Position numbers and translations under genes: made by a program. Positions 12,857-25,229 of a stretch of DNA of 64,000 nucleotides are shown here, one piece after another (position 1 is the first letter of the stretch; every line of letters starts with the position of its first letter). This stretch comes from Chamaecyparis obtusa (Eukaryota > Streptophyta > Pinopsida > Cupressales > Cupressaceae), in contig BSBK01002050.1 of assembly GCA_027943335.1 (NCBI GenBank), positions 310,001-374,000 of the forward strand. Direction: 5' to 3'. Under the pieces are notes generated by a model. It did no database searches. It was not told the origin of the DNA and saw nothing but the letters and a program-made list of their open reading frames with translations.

Positions 12857-14326
12857 TTGAATCCTCACAACGACGATCAACCTAAGTCTTTTTCTGAGGC
12901 TGTGGCTCAATCTGTCGTTATTAACAAAAGGGCCAGGTTTCAATTTGCTTGTGCTGGTGACAATGAAGCCTCCGAAAATAGTAAGAACCCTTCGGCTTCT
13001 CTTCCTTCCTTTGCCATTGTTCCTAATCCTGAAATGTTAGATGAAATTGTTAAGGAAAAGGATAGGTTAAGAAGCACCGCTATTTTTTTCTCAGCTGTTG
13101 AACTTGATAAATGTCCGCCAAGGAAATTTATGGATGATTGGTTTCATCATTATTGGAATATTAAATTAGGGTTTCACATATCTTTATGTCGGCAAATTCA
13201 AAAAGGTTTGTATGTGATCTTTTTTGTTAATCATGATGCTCAAAAAGAGGTTCTCAAATAGCAATACTGGAATGTGGGTTCAACATCCTTTAGGGCACTT
13301 GCTTGGTCGCCAGAGGCCATCCATGACGAGGTCCTCGCACTGTCGGCACCAAGATGGATCCTTGTCAAAAATATTCCCCCCTTTCTATGGCGTTTTTTGC
13401 CGCAATTGCTTGAACCTATTGGTAAAATTATTAGGATGGACGACACAGTGAGACTTGTCCCCCATATGGATGCCAGAGTCCTAATTTCACTCCTGCCTGG
13501 TAAAGATATCCCTGTTGATATTTCAATTAACATTTTAAACGAAACCTATAACTGTCCTATTGAAGTTTTGGGGGGTTTAAACGCGTGCTTCCTTTGCCGT
13601 AAAGAAGGGCATCTCCGAAAGGATAGCCCCATCATAAAAAAGAAGCCTGAAAAACATCCTAATCCCTCTAACACCTCATCTAAATCTGCGTCTAATTCTC
13701 CTATTGCCAATATTCCTCCGTCTGTGGGTGCTATTTGTGAAATGATTCCTACTTCAATTTTGTCCCCGCCTCCTCCCAATACTGGTTCCCAGTTGTTTCC
13801 CAATCCTGACTTGGCTATTGATCTCAACAAGAATGACGGTTTTATTGTTGTTCGGGAAAGGAAGAAAAGAAAGGGTAATAGTAATTCTCTATCAAATACC
13901 CTAGGTCCTGCTCTCAAGATCAGCGCTAGCTACCAAAGTTCTTCGTTGGCCGGCTCTGTTATGGTTAATACCAGCACTAAACCACAGAATGTTGATAGGT
14001 GTGCTAAACCCCAAGACAAGGAAACTTCTCGAAAGCTCCCTCCAAAAAATTTCCAAGAAATTGGGGAGGATTATGCTCTGGAAATCATCCCGGCTATCCC
14101 CGTCTCTGATAAATCTCCAAGCGGTCCTTCCATGGATGTGGATTCCCAATTGGAACTTGAAGACGATTTAAACATTGACTCTTCAGCTACTAAACGAAGA
14201 GGTCGACCCCCTGGTTCAAAAAACAAGCCATCTGGGCCTAAACCAGGTGAGTCTTCGATTAAATTTATGCCCCTAATTGATCAGGATGTTAATGCATGCT
14301 CCACCCCTATCAATGTATCTCAATGA
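12857..14326 (+). pseudogene. LINE B ORF1 (DUF4283-type), one in-frame stop
   Basis: Two open segments, 12857-13258 and 13274-14326, lie in the same frame and are separated by a TAG at 13259-13261, where LINE A has Arg within VLKRQYWNVG. The segments align along their length with LINE A ORF1, including CPPRKFMDDWFHHYWNIKLG and RWILVKNIPPFLWRFLPQLL. The CCHC knuckle reads CFLCRKEGHLRKDS, with the last Cys replaced by Ser, so zinc binding is probably lost. The C-terminal AT-hook RRGRPPGSKNKP is kept. The N-terminal end is uncertain: upstream of 12857 the frame matching LINE A's N-terminus is disrupted near 12700-12850. Confidence 0.88.
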
Positions 14327-17300
14327 ATTGCCTATCATGGAATGTGAGGGGTTTAGAATCCTCGGATATGAAGTTTGTTATCAAGCGTTTGCTTAACTCT
14401 ATTCATTCTATTGATTTTTTTATGATGCAAGAAGTTAAAGCTATGGGATTTATTCTGGAATCCAATCTCAATTTTATATGGAAGGATGCAATTAAATTTT
14501 TTACCAACCATGATCGAGGTAGAGGAGGAATTGCCCTCCTCATTAATCATAAGTGGGAAAATTACATTACTAACCATGGGTGTTCTCCTTGTCAGAGAGC
14601 TGTTTGGGTTACTATTCAATATGATAATAAGATTTTTGGTGCTTGTGCTATCTATGCTTCTAACATCCCTAAGGAAAGAATTGATCTCTGGAATTGGTTA
14701 ATGAACCTCGCTGATATACCTTGGCTATTCGGTGGAGATTTCAACATGGTTGAGTCTCAAGATGATAAAACAAGGGGCAACTCCTTTCATTGGAAGGATA
14801 ACGAAAAAAATTTTTGGAATAGATTTTTAAACTCTAATTTTCTTTTTGATCCTATTGCTGGTAATAAAGATGTCAACCTTGGTTTATGGCACACCTGGTG
14901 CAACTTTCAACAGGGCAACGCTAGAATTTATTCCAGGCTCGACCGTTTCTATGCCAATAAGCATTTTTTTTTCTTTTCCGCCTAATAGCTGTGGGAATAT
15001 TGTTCATGTTATTGCCACTACTTTGTCTGATCATCACCCCATCTTTACTAGGATCAACTTCAACATTGGCCCTCTGGAGCGCAAGTCTAGGAGCAGCAAG
15101 TTTATTTTAAACTCCAGTCTCCTCATGGATGAGGATGTTCTTGCTGCTGTCCAGATTATTAGAGGTATTAATAAGGTTAATCTTCAGCACCTGTCCCATC
15201 TTGATAGATGGAAAACTAACCTCTCCTCGTGGAGGATCTTTCTTCAGACCATTGGTCAAAAGAGAGCTAAGGACTATAGATTTGTTGAAAAACAATTATC
15301 TTTTGATCTTCAAATCACGGAGAGTAACATCCAAAGAGATTCTTCTAACATTGATCTTCTTTCTTGGGTCATGGCTGCCAAGGATGCTCTTAGGAAGCAC
15401 CAGCAGGTAAATTAGTGGAGCCAGGATTAGATCAAGGGCCCACTGGCTCCATTATGGGGACAGGGGTTCGAAGTTCTTCTTCAATCTCCTTAAGCATAAG
15501 CACAATAAAGATTCCATTGATAAACTTTCAATTGATAACCAAGATATCTCGGACCCTGAGATTATTATCCAGGCTTTTGCTGATTATTATAAGAAGCTTT
15601 TTACTTCTGAGGAGTCCACTGAAGCTGAGACTATTAGGAATAATTGTAAAGCCTTAATTCCTAATAGGTTGGATTTGGAGGATATTGTTGCCTTATCTAA
15701 AGACATCTTTGTTGAGGAGATTCAGAAAGCTATCAAGGCCCTTAGTAATGATAAGGCCCTTGGCCCTGACGGCTTTCTTGTTGAATTCTATAAAGCCAAC
15801 ATCAATTGGATATGTAAGGATCTTCATGAGTTATATTATGAAGCCTTGTCTAATGGCACCTTGGGACATGATGTTAACAGGGGTATCATTAAGCTCCTCC
15901 CCAAGGTTGGTGACAAGGCTCTCATCAAGAATTGGAGGCCGATTACACTTCTTAATGTTTCCTATAAGATTCTAGCTAAAATTATCGCGCTCAGATTGGT
16001 CAATATTCTTCCTAAATTTGTTAATTCTACCCAGATTGGTTTTATCAAAGGTAGATATATTCTCGAGAATCTTATCACGAGCTGGGAAGCCATGGAGTGG
16101 TCTAAATGTTCACATCAAAATTCTGCTATGCTTCTCCTTGATTTTGAGAAAGCTTACAATAGGGTTGAGTGGAATTTCATTATTATGATGTTGGAAGCCT
16201 TTGGCTTCCCGCCCTTTTTTTGCAATATTGTTCAAGTGCTTCTTAACGATGCTTCTGCCTAGGTTGAAGTTAATGGTGCCCTCTCTGCCCCTTTTTCTCT
16301 TGGGAGATCCATCAAACAGGGGTGCCGTTTGGCCCCTTCCCTATTTGCGATTGCCTCGGAAGCTCTTTACTATATCCTCAGAGATAATTCCATGTCTCTT
16401 GAAGTTAGAGGTATTTACCTCCCCAATGATGATGAGCTCATCAACTGTCAATTTGCGGATGATACCGCTCTGTTATTTGAACTTTCAAAAAGTAACTTTA
16501 AAACCATGCAAGATAAGCTCAATTTATTTTGTTTTATTTCTAGTGCCAAGATTTCTCAAGCTAAATCCATTTGTCTTGGTTGGGATGAGCAACCTCCCTG
16601 CTAGTTTTCCCAATGCAATTTTCAATGGGGGGGGCCCAACAAAATCACTAGGTACCTTGGTATTCCTTTTACGGTGGAACCTGCCCTCAGAGATATGTGG
16701 TCCTGAGTCAAAGAGAAGATTGATAAGAAGCTTAATAAATGGCATAATAGGTCTTTATCTCTAGCAGGTAGAATTCAGGTTTGCCAAAAGATATTGTCCT
16801 CTTATACCATTTATTATTCTTCTGCCTGGCTTTTTAACAATTATCAAATTGCGGAAATTCAGAAGGCTATCAGACATTTTCTCTGGTCTGATGGTAAAGG
16901 AAATAAAAAAATTCATTCTGTTAAGTGGGCTTGGTGCCACACTGACAAGAACCTTGGAAGGCTCGAGCTTAAGGACCTTAGAATCCAGGGTATTGCCCTA
17001 TTTGCTAAATGGATCTTTCAATCCATGGAGGGTGACTATCCTTGGAAGGTGCTGGTTCGTCATAACATTGAGAGGGGTGTTCCTAAGAAAGCTAGATCTT
17101 GGACTAACCTCCCCTTTTGTGATCTTATTTTTGGTAATTTTCCTGTCATGGTCCAAGGTTCCACGGTTTTCAGGTCTATTTGGAAGGCTTGGGACCATGT
17201 TAAGAAATTCATCACTAATAATGATTTTCACTATAACAATCAGCTCCATGGTGAAAGATCCATTTGGTGGAATCTTCACCTAAACGGTAAACCTTTAGCC

Positions 17301-18348
17301 CTCTCCCAAGGTTGCTCTGCCAGACTGTGGGCTAAGAAGGGTATTAAGCAGTTCATGGACCTCTTTGAATAGAATCAACTCATCACTTGGGATGAGCTTA
17401 AAAGGAAGTATGATATCCCGGACTCTCATAAGAAAACTTATAACATGATTATTCAAGCTGCTAGTAACCTTCCTACTATGTGCCATGTTGACTCTCATAG
17501 GTACTTAAAATGTAAATGGCCTAGTGGAGTTATCATGGCTATGCTTAAAGCCAAGAATATTTACAGAATCATTGATCAGAATACTGATATTATTGATCAT
17601 ATTAATGCTATTTGGTACTCTTCTTTTGATACTGATGTTTGGAAAAAATACTTTAATATCTTGTGGAAAAATTCTGTTGAACCTAAAGTTAGATGCTTCA
17701 AATGGTTAGTTTTGTTGGATAAACTTCCTATTAAGAGAGATTTCTCTAACTCTGATATTTGTAGTTTGTGCAGACTTCTTGAAACAAGTAGACATCCTTT
17801 TTTATTGTATTTTTGCTAAAGAAATTTGAAATATGTTTGGAATCTTCTATCCTATTAACGTGAATATTCTTGATATAGTTACTGGTCATATTAATGGTCT
17901 TCCTAAAGATACCAATTTTTTCTGGAATATGTTGTCTTCTAATATTCTCTGGCAGATCTGGAAGTGCAGGAATGAGGAAAGGTACCAAGGTAAGCCGAGG
18001 GTTCTTACGGAGTTTTTTCGTAAACTCACATACATTAAAATTTCTTTGCAGGTCCAGGCGACTATGATGATCGAAAGGGACAAGCTGAGAAGGTTCCTTC
18101 ATGATGGGCATGCTACTTTTTTCTTTTATGAGCTGAAACATGGCTTCCAGTGGAGAAGTACCTTGGATGATTTGCAGACCTTTGAGCAAGCGTGTATAAG
18201 GATGAACAGAGAAATCAGAAAGAACGTTAATATCAGAAAAGAAGATTTGCACGTTGACCCAAATTCATGAGCACAAGCATATAGTTTGGATGGAGGGTCC
18301 CTTAGGGTGGACTGCCTGGATGGATATTCACTATGATATTCTTTGTTA
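14323..18348 (+). pseudogene. LINE B ORF2: endonuclease-reverse transcriptase, stops and frameshifts
   Basis: It begins with an ATG inside the ATGA overlap with ORF1. The APE endonuclease occupies 14323 to about 15400, with a frameshift in the T-rich run near 14965-14985. A further frame change occurs near 15400-15420, and the RT frame then runs from about 15420 to 17819. Stops inside the RT and C-terminal part fall at 16261-16263 (Gln in LINE A), about 16603 (Trp in LINE A), about 16706 (TGA for Trp) and 17370-17372. The RT keeps NDKALGPDGF, NWRPITLLN and the catalytic QFADDTALLF box. Two more frameshifts lie near 17800 and 18268, and the final motif IVWMEGPLGWTAW matches LINE A's end. Confidence 0.9.
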
Positions 18349-18479
18349 GATGATCCTTCTTTTCGTCTTTTTGATTTGATGTACAGCTGAGACTGTACTT
18401 CCGTAGTGAGGCTTAGCCTCCTTGTTGATATTTGTTGTGACTGTTTCATTTTTTTGATCCTCTTATATCTAATAGAAAA

Positions 18480-18493
18480 AAAAAAGGACCATT
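18480..18493. repeat. Target-site duplication of LINE B (3' side)
   Basis: AAAAAAGGACCATT directly after the element. Its leading A bases cannot be separated from the poly(A) tail. Confidence 0.9.
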
Positions 18494-19675
18494 ACTCCGA
18501 CTGTGATCAACTTGTTGCACGATATGGCTCGAGGGATGCATTAATACCAAAAAAACTACACCGTGTTCTACGCTGGTTCACTCAACCATCAGTGGCGAGC
18601 TCGAAGCGACAACAGGCCAGGATTGGAATAAGTCCCAAAGAGTCTATGGTAAAGGCATGCTGAAATTTAACTTGTTAAGCACAAAGGACCAACATCTATT
18701 GGCAAATGGGCAATTTAATAGCAAATTGTCTAAACTCTCCTCTATTTCATTACAGAGGACACAAATGAAAGGAAGTGCAATAGAGAGTTTATTGAGTCTA
18801 TCGCTAGTTAGAGTTTTATTCTTCGGAGCAAGCCATGCAAAGCACCCTGCCTTAGGAAGAACGTATTTATTCCAACAAAAAGAAAAGGCACGCTGTGATG
18901 GTGTACCTGCTGTAATAATATTAAAATTTTAAATTTTAAAATTATCTCTTAAATAAAAATAAATAAATAAAAACCATTTAAATAAATTAACTTAAAATAA
19001 AGAACAATAAAGTTTAAATTAAATAAAAAATATTGTATTCACTTTTGTGTAAAATAATCTATCTTGTTAGCCATTCAAAATTTCCGTGCGTGTCTGATTG
19101 GAAGTTCTGAACAATTCAAAATTTGTGTACGGTCTGATTAGAAGTACTGTCAGTGCACAGGTAACTGGCCATGATAGAGGCATGCTTGGACCGGTGCAAA
19201 TATGTTGCATATGTGTTACGTATCACCCATATCCCAACCTTTGCCAATCCAGAAACATAAATTGAGGTGAAAAAGGTCCTGTTGAACCCTTGTACGCCTT
19301 GTCTAGCTTGTAGTTTTTACCACATAATGTGATTTACTACTGTTCTACGAATAGTTGATAACTTCAACTGATAAAAAGATGGAAACTCATTTTGTTAAAA
19401 TATGCTAATTGATTTTGACAAATGAAAAAAATCCCTATAACTCCTTATAATGTGTCTGGCTGTTGAAATATACAATTCAAAATTGATGTCTCACTAACTG
19501 CACATATAATGGTAAATTCATTCTAGGTAGAAGCAGCACAGAGCAATGAAAACTTGATCTCTTACAGGAAGGTGATGACACATTGAATGGTTGGAATTGG
19601 CTAAGAAAACAGACAGTAAATGAGAGCTCTAGGCAATAGTAATTAGACTGTTAGAACAGGATATCGTTAGCATCC
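18494..19675. other. Intergenic spacer downstream of the VIT-like gene
   Basis: I see no convincing gene here. Open frames at 18406-18932 have no recognisable domain and partly overlap the LINE B tail. An A/T-rich near-palindrome (ATATTAAAATTTTAAATTTT and following) lies near 18917-18945. The 3' UTR of the minus-strand gene ending at 19676 should lie within roughly the last few hundred bases. Confidence 0.5.
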
Positions 19676-20059
19676 TCAATCAGTTGTAAACCCCCACTTT
19701 TCCAGCAGCTTCTTAATATATTTGCCTGCAAAGAAACCAATAATAGATGCCCAAAAGCCAGTAACAACATACAGAATGACAGTTTGAATGTAACGCTTTA
19801 CGGGGTTTCCGGGGTTTTCAGGCTTGGAAACTCGAGCCTTCCCCAAAGCAAGCAGGATGATAGAAATCAAAGATACTAAACTTGCTGCAAGGAATTTGTA
19901 CATCGTGTCATCACTCTTTTGAAAAGAGAAGCCATAGGTAATTGGTGCCAGTGATCCAAAAATAAGATAAGAAAGTATTGCTATAAATCCATTGAACCAA
20001 AAGGCGTGTCCAACTGTTGCTTTGAACTCATTTTCGTGAAACCGACCAAGATACAAAAT
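19676..20059 (-). CDS. Last coding exon of a VIT/CCC1-like 'membrane protein of ER body' gene
   Basis: A frame of 127 codons plus stop (TGA at 19676-19678) begins right after a good 3' splice site (TTTTGTCATTTGCAG, with AG at 20060-20061). The protein reads ILYLGRFHENEFKATVGHAF, then a hydrophobic segment (FIAILSYLIFGSLAPITYGF), the motif FSFQKSDD, a second hydrophobic segment (LAASLVSLISIILLALGKA) and a third (VILYVVTGFWASIIGFFAGK), ending KKLLEKWGF. This order matches the C-terminal half of plant MEB1/MEB2-type proteins, which belong to the vacuolar iron transporter (VIT/CCC1) superfamily and sit in the endoplasmic reticulum membrane; yeast assays of Arabidopsis MEB proteins point to iron/manganese transport. 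The family assignment is from memory of conserved motifs. The upstream exon is proposed at 41071-41132. Confidence 0.82.
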   Translation of the reverse strand: MLYLGRFHENEFKATVGHAFWFNGFIAILSYLIFGSLAPITYGFSFQKSDDTMYKFLAASLVSLISIILLALGKARVSKPENPGNPVKRYIQTVILYVVTGFWASIIGFFAGKYIKKLLEKWGFTTD

Positions 20060-20062
20060 CTG

Positions 20063-22166
20063 CAAATGACAAAACAGAATAAACATCAGCTCAGTATTGA
20101 ACTCAAATCAACGGAGATTCAAAGCCATAAAGAATAGACGCCAAATAGAGTCCATTGACAAGACTCGAGCTATTGATTGGTGTTTCCATATTAAGACTCA
20201 GGAGTCATCCCACCTTGTTTTTGTGCATTACTTGTGCCTTCATCGCATTAAGTTTGGAGAAACAGATAAAGGATTAGCCTCCATTGAGTTGAAGTATAAT
20301 CCTACGTCTAAGTAGATCACTAAAAATGATGATCTTGTATTTACAGACGAGTGTTTGGCAGAGGCTGATCACACTTATTGCAAGGTGGTGCTTCTGGTGA
20401 TGGGAGGGGACGAAGAGTGAGCCCAAACAACTGGAGGCACAGAAGTTGTCCAAGATAATCTTATTACTACCCCTATTGCAAGTAGAATGGCTGCATCTAT
20501 TTCTTTGACATACACAAAACATTGTAGGGTTCAACGTCATGTATCCAATGATGGGAGAAGTGGCTCCTCTCAACCTTAGTTTGATCATTTTTTTGTGCTT
20601 GTTTGACCGATGTCGTCGACATGAATTTCTTGATCCATTTTTTGTGTACAAGAGAAAAAAAATAGCATTTCTAAGAAACATTTCTTTTATATCAGCTTTC
20701 AATCTTGAAGTTCAACTTCCAATATCAAAAAGTTCACGTATCTCCTTGTGTACACATCTAATTTGTTTGTTCACGTTCAAGCTTGGATACAAGTTTGGGT
20801 TTCAAATGCTCAATATAGTGGAATTTTTTCCTTGAGTTCAGGTATCGGTTCATATTATAGATGAAAAATTCCGCAAGCCCAAAATTTTTAAAAACTCAGA
20901 CTTGGTGAAAAATCCGGAAAAAACTCAGCAACTTTATGAAACACTTGTAAATACATTTTTTTAATTATTCTTCAAATTTACACATATATATTGAATTTAT
21001 AGAACATATTACAAATTTAGAATTAGGTATGAATAGGTGAAAATGGTATGTCGATGCAACAATATTTTTAAATAAGTATAATATATATCTATATATTCAT
21101 TGCACTATCATGACAGGTCAATACAATAATATTTTTGAATAAATATATATATGTGTAATATTAACGTCATCAGTTTATTTTTAAATTATATATTACAATA
21201 AATAATATTAATAGAATATTATTTAAATCGTACTAATGTTTATTTTTTTTTAAATAAATTAATAATTATCTAAAGTTTAATATTTATAATAAATTTATAA
21301 TAAGTGGCTTGCGTTTTTACCTAATTTATCTTTCTAAAGTATCACAAGATGCCACCCCACAATGAAATTTTTTGCGAATAGCAATAATATGATCGTCCTA
21401 TAGGTGTAAACAGTAAACCTATAGTTTTTAGGTTCATGGCAATGGCAATGGCTGCTCAATTTTCATAGCACAGGAATGGCAATGCGTACAAAATCTTTCC
21501 CATTGCAGGTCACTGCCTCCTTTCCAGTCGCAGGTTGCAGCCTTCTCTCCCGTCGCAGGTCGCAGTCTCAGACCTCTCTCCCATTGTTGAAACACAAAAT
21601 GTTAAATTGAAAACCTTAAATACAAAGGGCGTATTCAATATTTCAACATTATGTTTTTTCAATGGCCGATTTTTATCTGAGTATCGCGCGACTTTGCAAT
21701 TTTTTGGCTAATAAATTGCCGCGATATTTTGAAAAACTCGGTGCCGAGTCATTGGGTGATATGCTCGTTTGCAGAAATGACTCGCGATATCTCACGATTT
21801 TTGAGCGATATTCATATAAATAAGTAATTAGTAATACTAATAATTGCCAGAAAAACAAAATACATCATAGTTTGCAGAAAAGAAAATACAAAAATTACAA
21901 GATTGAAATTACAATCAATGATATTATATTAATCTTCATATTGTTCTTCATCAAGCATATTGTTCTTCATCAAGAGCTCGAAGTCAACATGTGGTACATT
22001 TGAGCCATAATCAATTGCAATGCCACTCCCACTGGCCATATCATATGTAGAATCTCTCATGTGGGGATACAATGGAAAGTTGTGCAGCAGAAGCACCTAA
22101 ATTGGCACAATTTAGGGTTAGATCCCAATTCCTTGTCACACCCTCATAATCAATTGACAAGAGATG
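20063..22166. other. Intronic non-coding stretch
   Basis: No supported gene. Frames near 20097-20835 on both strands lack domains. A GC-richer patch at 21505-21590 has imperfect repeats of 'cgcaggt(t/c)gcag'. The rest is AT-rich. Confidence 0.5.
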
Positions 22167-22306
22167 CAAGTTGGAATGCACAAAGATCAAATCCTCAACT
22201 ATTTGCAGCCAACCAATTGCACTTAACTAGGTGGATCAAGTTGGAATGCACAAAGATCAAATCCTCGACTATTTGCAGCCAACCAATTGCACTTAACTAG
22301 GTGAAT
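22167..22306. repeat. Two-copy tandem duplication, 70-bp period
   Basis: The 70-base unit beginning CAAGTTGGAATGCACAAAG at 22167 is repeated from 22237 with only about two differences. Confidence 0.93.
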
Positions 22307-22439
22307 AAAGGAGTATGTATTCTAGTTCAACACAACAAAAGAACTCGCAACTTGTTGAAATTGCATAGAAACTAAATACAACATTTGCAATTAAATAAGA
22401 TAAATTATATATTATATAGCAACGAAAAAAATTAAGTCA

Positions 22440-23100
22440 AAAAAGAAATGAATACATGGGAGTTCGGACCACTTTTAGGGCAAGAGGTTACAAGTAAATA
22501 GAGGCTTAGCCATGGATCTGCCACCATTCATGTGTATCTTTCTTGTATTTGTCTCAAAAAGTGCAAACATCATTATTCCTTAAAGATATAAAATAGACAA
22601 ACTCACCCATGACAACACTCTATATTTCTTCACCTGAGAATATTCTTTTGAATGAGGTTTTGTACCCAATAGAAACCTCTTCATCTCTATATGATGCTAC
22701 CATCCTTAACAAGGAAAGCATCTTAAGACACTAATATTTTGGTGACAAGGAAAATGCTGAGAGCTACAAACTCGTCATCTTGAACATTCAAAGATCAACA
22801 ATGGTCCTTTGCAATCTTTTGAAATAGGCTTATATAAGATCATTCTCCCTCGCTTCTATCAGTCTTTATTTTTTCAATAATGAAGTCCATTACGTCATAA
22901 ATTTCATCAAGCATAGTCAATCCATCTCCACATACCTAATTATATTCATGATGGGCTTAGTGAAACTCAAAATATATTTCACAAAAGGCCACAACCTATC
23001 ATCTAGGATCAATGCTTTGACCATTTGGGCTCTCTATATTTGATTGCCTTCATACACTCCAAAAAAACTGATAATTATGGCCATCAATGACTTCTACCTT
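22440..23100 (-). pseudogene. hAT transposase relic, C-terminal part
   Basis: Minus-strand translation across stops and frameshifts gives SFTKPIMNIIRYVDGD followed by LDEIYDVMDFIIEKI (about 22970-22870), the usual hAT pattern of a P-x-x-x-(I/L)-R-x-x-D-G-D block before a Y-x-x-M-D helix. Near 22520 a DTHEWWQIHG-like string precedes a region resembling the hAT C-terminal dimerisation segment (the E/D-WW motif). The frame is heavily interrupted and cannot be functional. It continues the relic at 25230-26110 after an intervening LTR insertion. Confidence 0.68.
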
Positions 23101-23168
23101 CAAAATTAATCTCAAGATGATTTTGCGTGATACAAATCGAGTATCAACAACCTAACATGGTAAAACAA

Positions 23169-23967
23169 ATTAAAAAACTATAAGAAAATAAATAAAAAAG
23201 TTACCTTAACAAATCTAATTCGAGTTAGTTTGATGGCTAAATCATTGCATTGTTAATATTGCCACCAAGGTTCAATCCCTCACTAGCCTAACATGTTTGC
23301 AAACTTTGAGCCCCCTTTGAGCCAGTGTAATGTCCCACTTATAATACCCTAAGATTATGGGACTATTTACTTATAACAGACTTTTTCTTTTAAATCCTTG
23401 CAAATGTAAAGTTAATTCCTATAACAAAATTTAGATTAAAAAATTATAAGAAAATAAATAAAAAAGTTACCTTAACAAATCTAATTCGAGTTAGTTTGAT
23501 GGCTAAATCATTGCATTGTTAATATTGCCACCAAGGTTCAATCCCTCACTAGCCTAACATGTTTGCAAACTTTGAGCCCCCTTTGAGCCAGTGTAATGTC
23601 CCACTTATAATACCCTAAGATTATGGGACTATTTACTTATAACAGACTTTTTCTTTTAAATCCTTGCAAATGTAAAGTTAATTCCTTTAACAAAATTTAG
23701 ATTAAAAAACTATAAGAAAATAAATAAAAAAGTTACCTTAACAAATCTAATTCGAATTAGTTTGATGGCTAAATCATTGCATTGTTAATATTGCCATCAA
23801 GGTTCAATCCCTCACTAGCCTAACATGTTTGCAAACTTTGAGTCCCTTTGAGCCAGTGTAATGTCCCACTTATAATACCCTAAGATTATGGGACTATGTA
23901 CGTATAACAGACTTTTTCTTTTAAATCCTTGCAAATGTAAAGTTAATTCCTTTAACAAAATTTAGAT
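23169..23967. repeat. Tandem triplication, 265-266-bp period, across an LTR junction
   Basis: Three adjacent, nearly identical units carry TGTAATGTCCC at 23326, 23592 and 23857, giving periods of 266 and 265 bp. Each unit consists of about 157 bp of flanking sequence, containing a tRNA-promoter-like segment, plus the first about 109 bp of an LTR-like sequence. Only the third copy continues into the remainder of the LTR. Confidence 0.95.
23222..23280 (+). repeat. Possible tRNA-derived SINE head (A-box/B-box-like), repeated three times
   Basis: TTTGATGGCTAAATC at about 23229 resembles a pol III A box, and GGTTCAATCCC at 23269-23279 fits the B box (GGTTCRANNCC). The spacing is slightly shorter than in a true tRNA. 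It recurs in all three tandem units. No tRNA cloverleaf is evident, so a degraded SINE or chance similarity is more likely than a functional tRNA. Confidence 0.35.
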
Positions 23968-25218
23968 TATTGACCCAGTTTGTGTAATGATGACTCCTCC
24001 TTAGCTCAACCAATGTTATAAATCTCACTTGTGAAATCTATATGTATATAGACTGCATTTGCAAATAATTAGTGATATACAAAATAGATCTGAGCATGCA
24101 ATATGATTTGCCCTTTTTCTATCTGAATCTTATTATGTTGATGGTCATAAATTTTTATTCTTGACATTCTCTTGAATTATATTCTGAGTACATTATCAAA
24201 TTATTGCTGGAGTGTTCCCTGATAATGCTAAACTCTAACGTAATGAAGTTGTCTTTGATTAACAAGGATTACTTCATACCTCAAATGCTACCGGTAACCC
24301 AGTCGATCAGAATATGGATCAAATAAAGAATTTATAAGGATTTGAAGATTAAATCTGGGTTGCTGTTTTGATACCTCCCTTTATGCGTATACCTATATGT
24401 TTGCTGCCGTTGTATGTTCACTGGGTCTAATACTTGGAACGCGAAGTTAATTACTTAGCATGCTGAGTTGGATGCCGTATATCTAAAGCTCCCCACTTTG
24501 CCATGTATAATATACTAATGCTGAGAAAAGACGGTGACTGCTTTTTTTTTAATTTTTTATTTGCTGACTGTTACTATGGGCTAATTCATCGTTGCCTTCC
24601 ATGTTTTATCTCCCGTGTCTCTTTTTTTTCTTCGTTGTTCGATATCAATACAAATTTATACCTTGTGCATTGAAGGGTTGCGCCTTATAGAGTTAATTAA
24701 TTTTGCAGCCATTCTTAACCATCAATCATTAATTAATCCTTCCTGATTGGATATCGACTCGGGCATATAACGTTGATATCCAACATATTGTTTATTACCT
24801 TAAAATACGATGGTCTCTATTTATTAGAAAGACCTTTCTTTTACGATGATCGCAATGTTATAATTATCTTATATTATAATTTCTTATTTATTAATATTTA
24901 TTATTTATTTATTATATACTATTTTATATTATTATTCTTTTATTATTATCATGAAATGATATTGTATTAATTATTAATTATTATATATCTATTTATATAT
25001 TATGATATAATACTAAATAATATATTCTTAATATCAATATTATGTTATTATTATATTATATTTCTTCATTAAAATATAATATAATAGTACTATTTCATAT
25101 TATATTCTTTCATTATTGTATTAGTACTATAAGTAATAATAAATTATATTATAACTTATTATCACTTAATCATTAATTTATTTTATTATTAAATCTTATC
25201 CAGACGAGGGATATTACA
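23857..25218 (+). mobile_element. Solo LTR (TGTAATGTCCC family) inside the hAT relic
   Basis: It begins TGTAATGTCCC and ends GATATTACA, with matching inverted termini TGTAAT and ATTACA. The bases CCAG lie immediately before and after, a possible 4-bp match of a target duplication. The second half is a long AT-rich tail with no coding potential. No internal region or second LTR is found. A related sequence with the same start lies at 27517 inside element A. Confidence 0.6.
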
Positions 25219-25229
25219 CCAGTGTACAT

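Larger units (their letters stand above)
12518..18493 (+). mobile_element. LINE B: full-length plant L1-type non-LTR retrotransposon
   Basis: This is the second copy of the LINE A family, on the plus strand: leader from about 12532, ORF1 12857-14326, ORF2 14323-18348, then a 3' UTR and poly(A) at 18476-18485. The string AAAAAAGGACCATT occurs at 12518-12531 and at 18480-18493, flanking the element, so it is a target-site duplication partly merged with the poly(A). The copy has one stop in ORF1 and several stops and frameshifts in ORF2, so it is more decayed in frame than LINE A. However, it keeps the RT catalytic FADD box that LINE A lost. The two copies face each other head-to-head across an AT-rich spacer. 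Confidence 0.93.

Noticed and set aside
20274..20702. 142-residue minus-strand frame near the VIT-like exon, considered as another exon
   Set aside because: Low-complexity Cys/His/Arg text with no membrane segment or family match. It lies inside the proposed intron.
23222..23280. Functional tRNA gene
   Set aside because: A- and B-box-like strings are present, but no cloverleaf, anticodon arm or acceptor pairing could be drawn.
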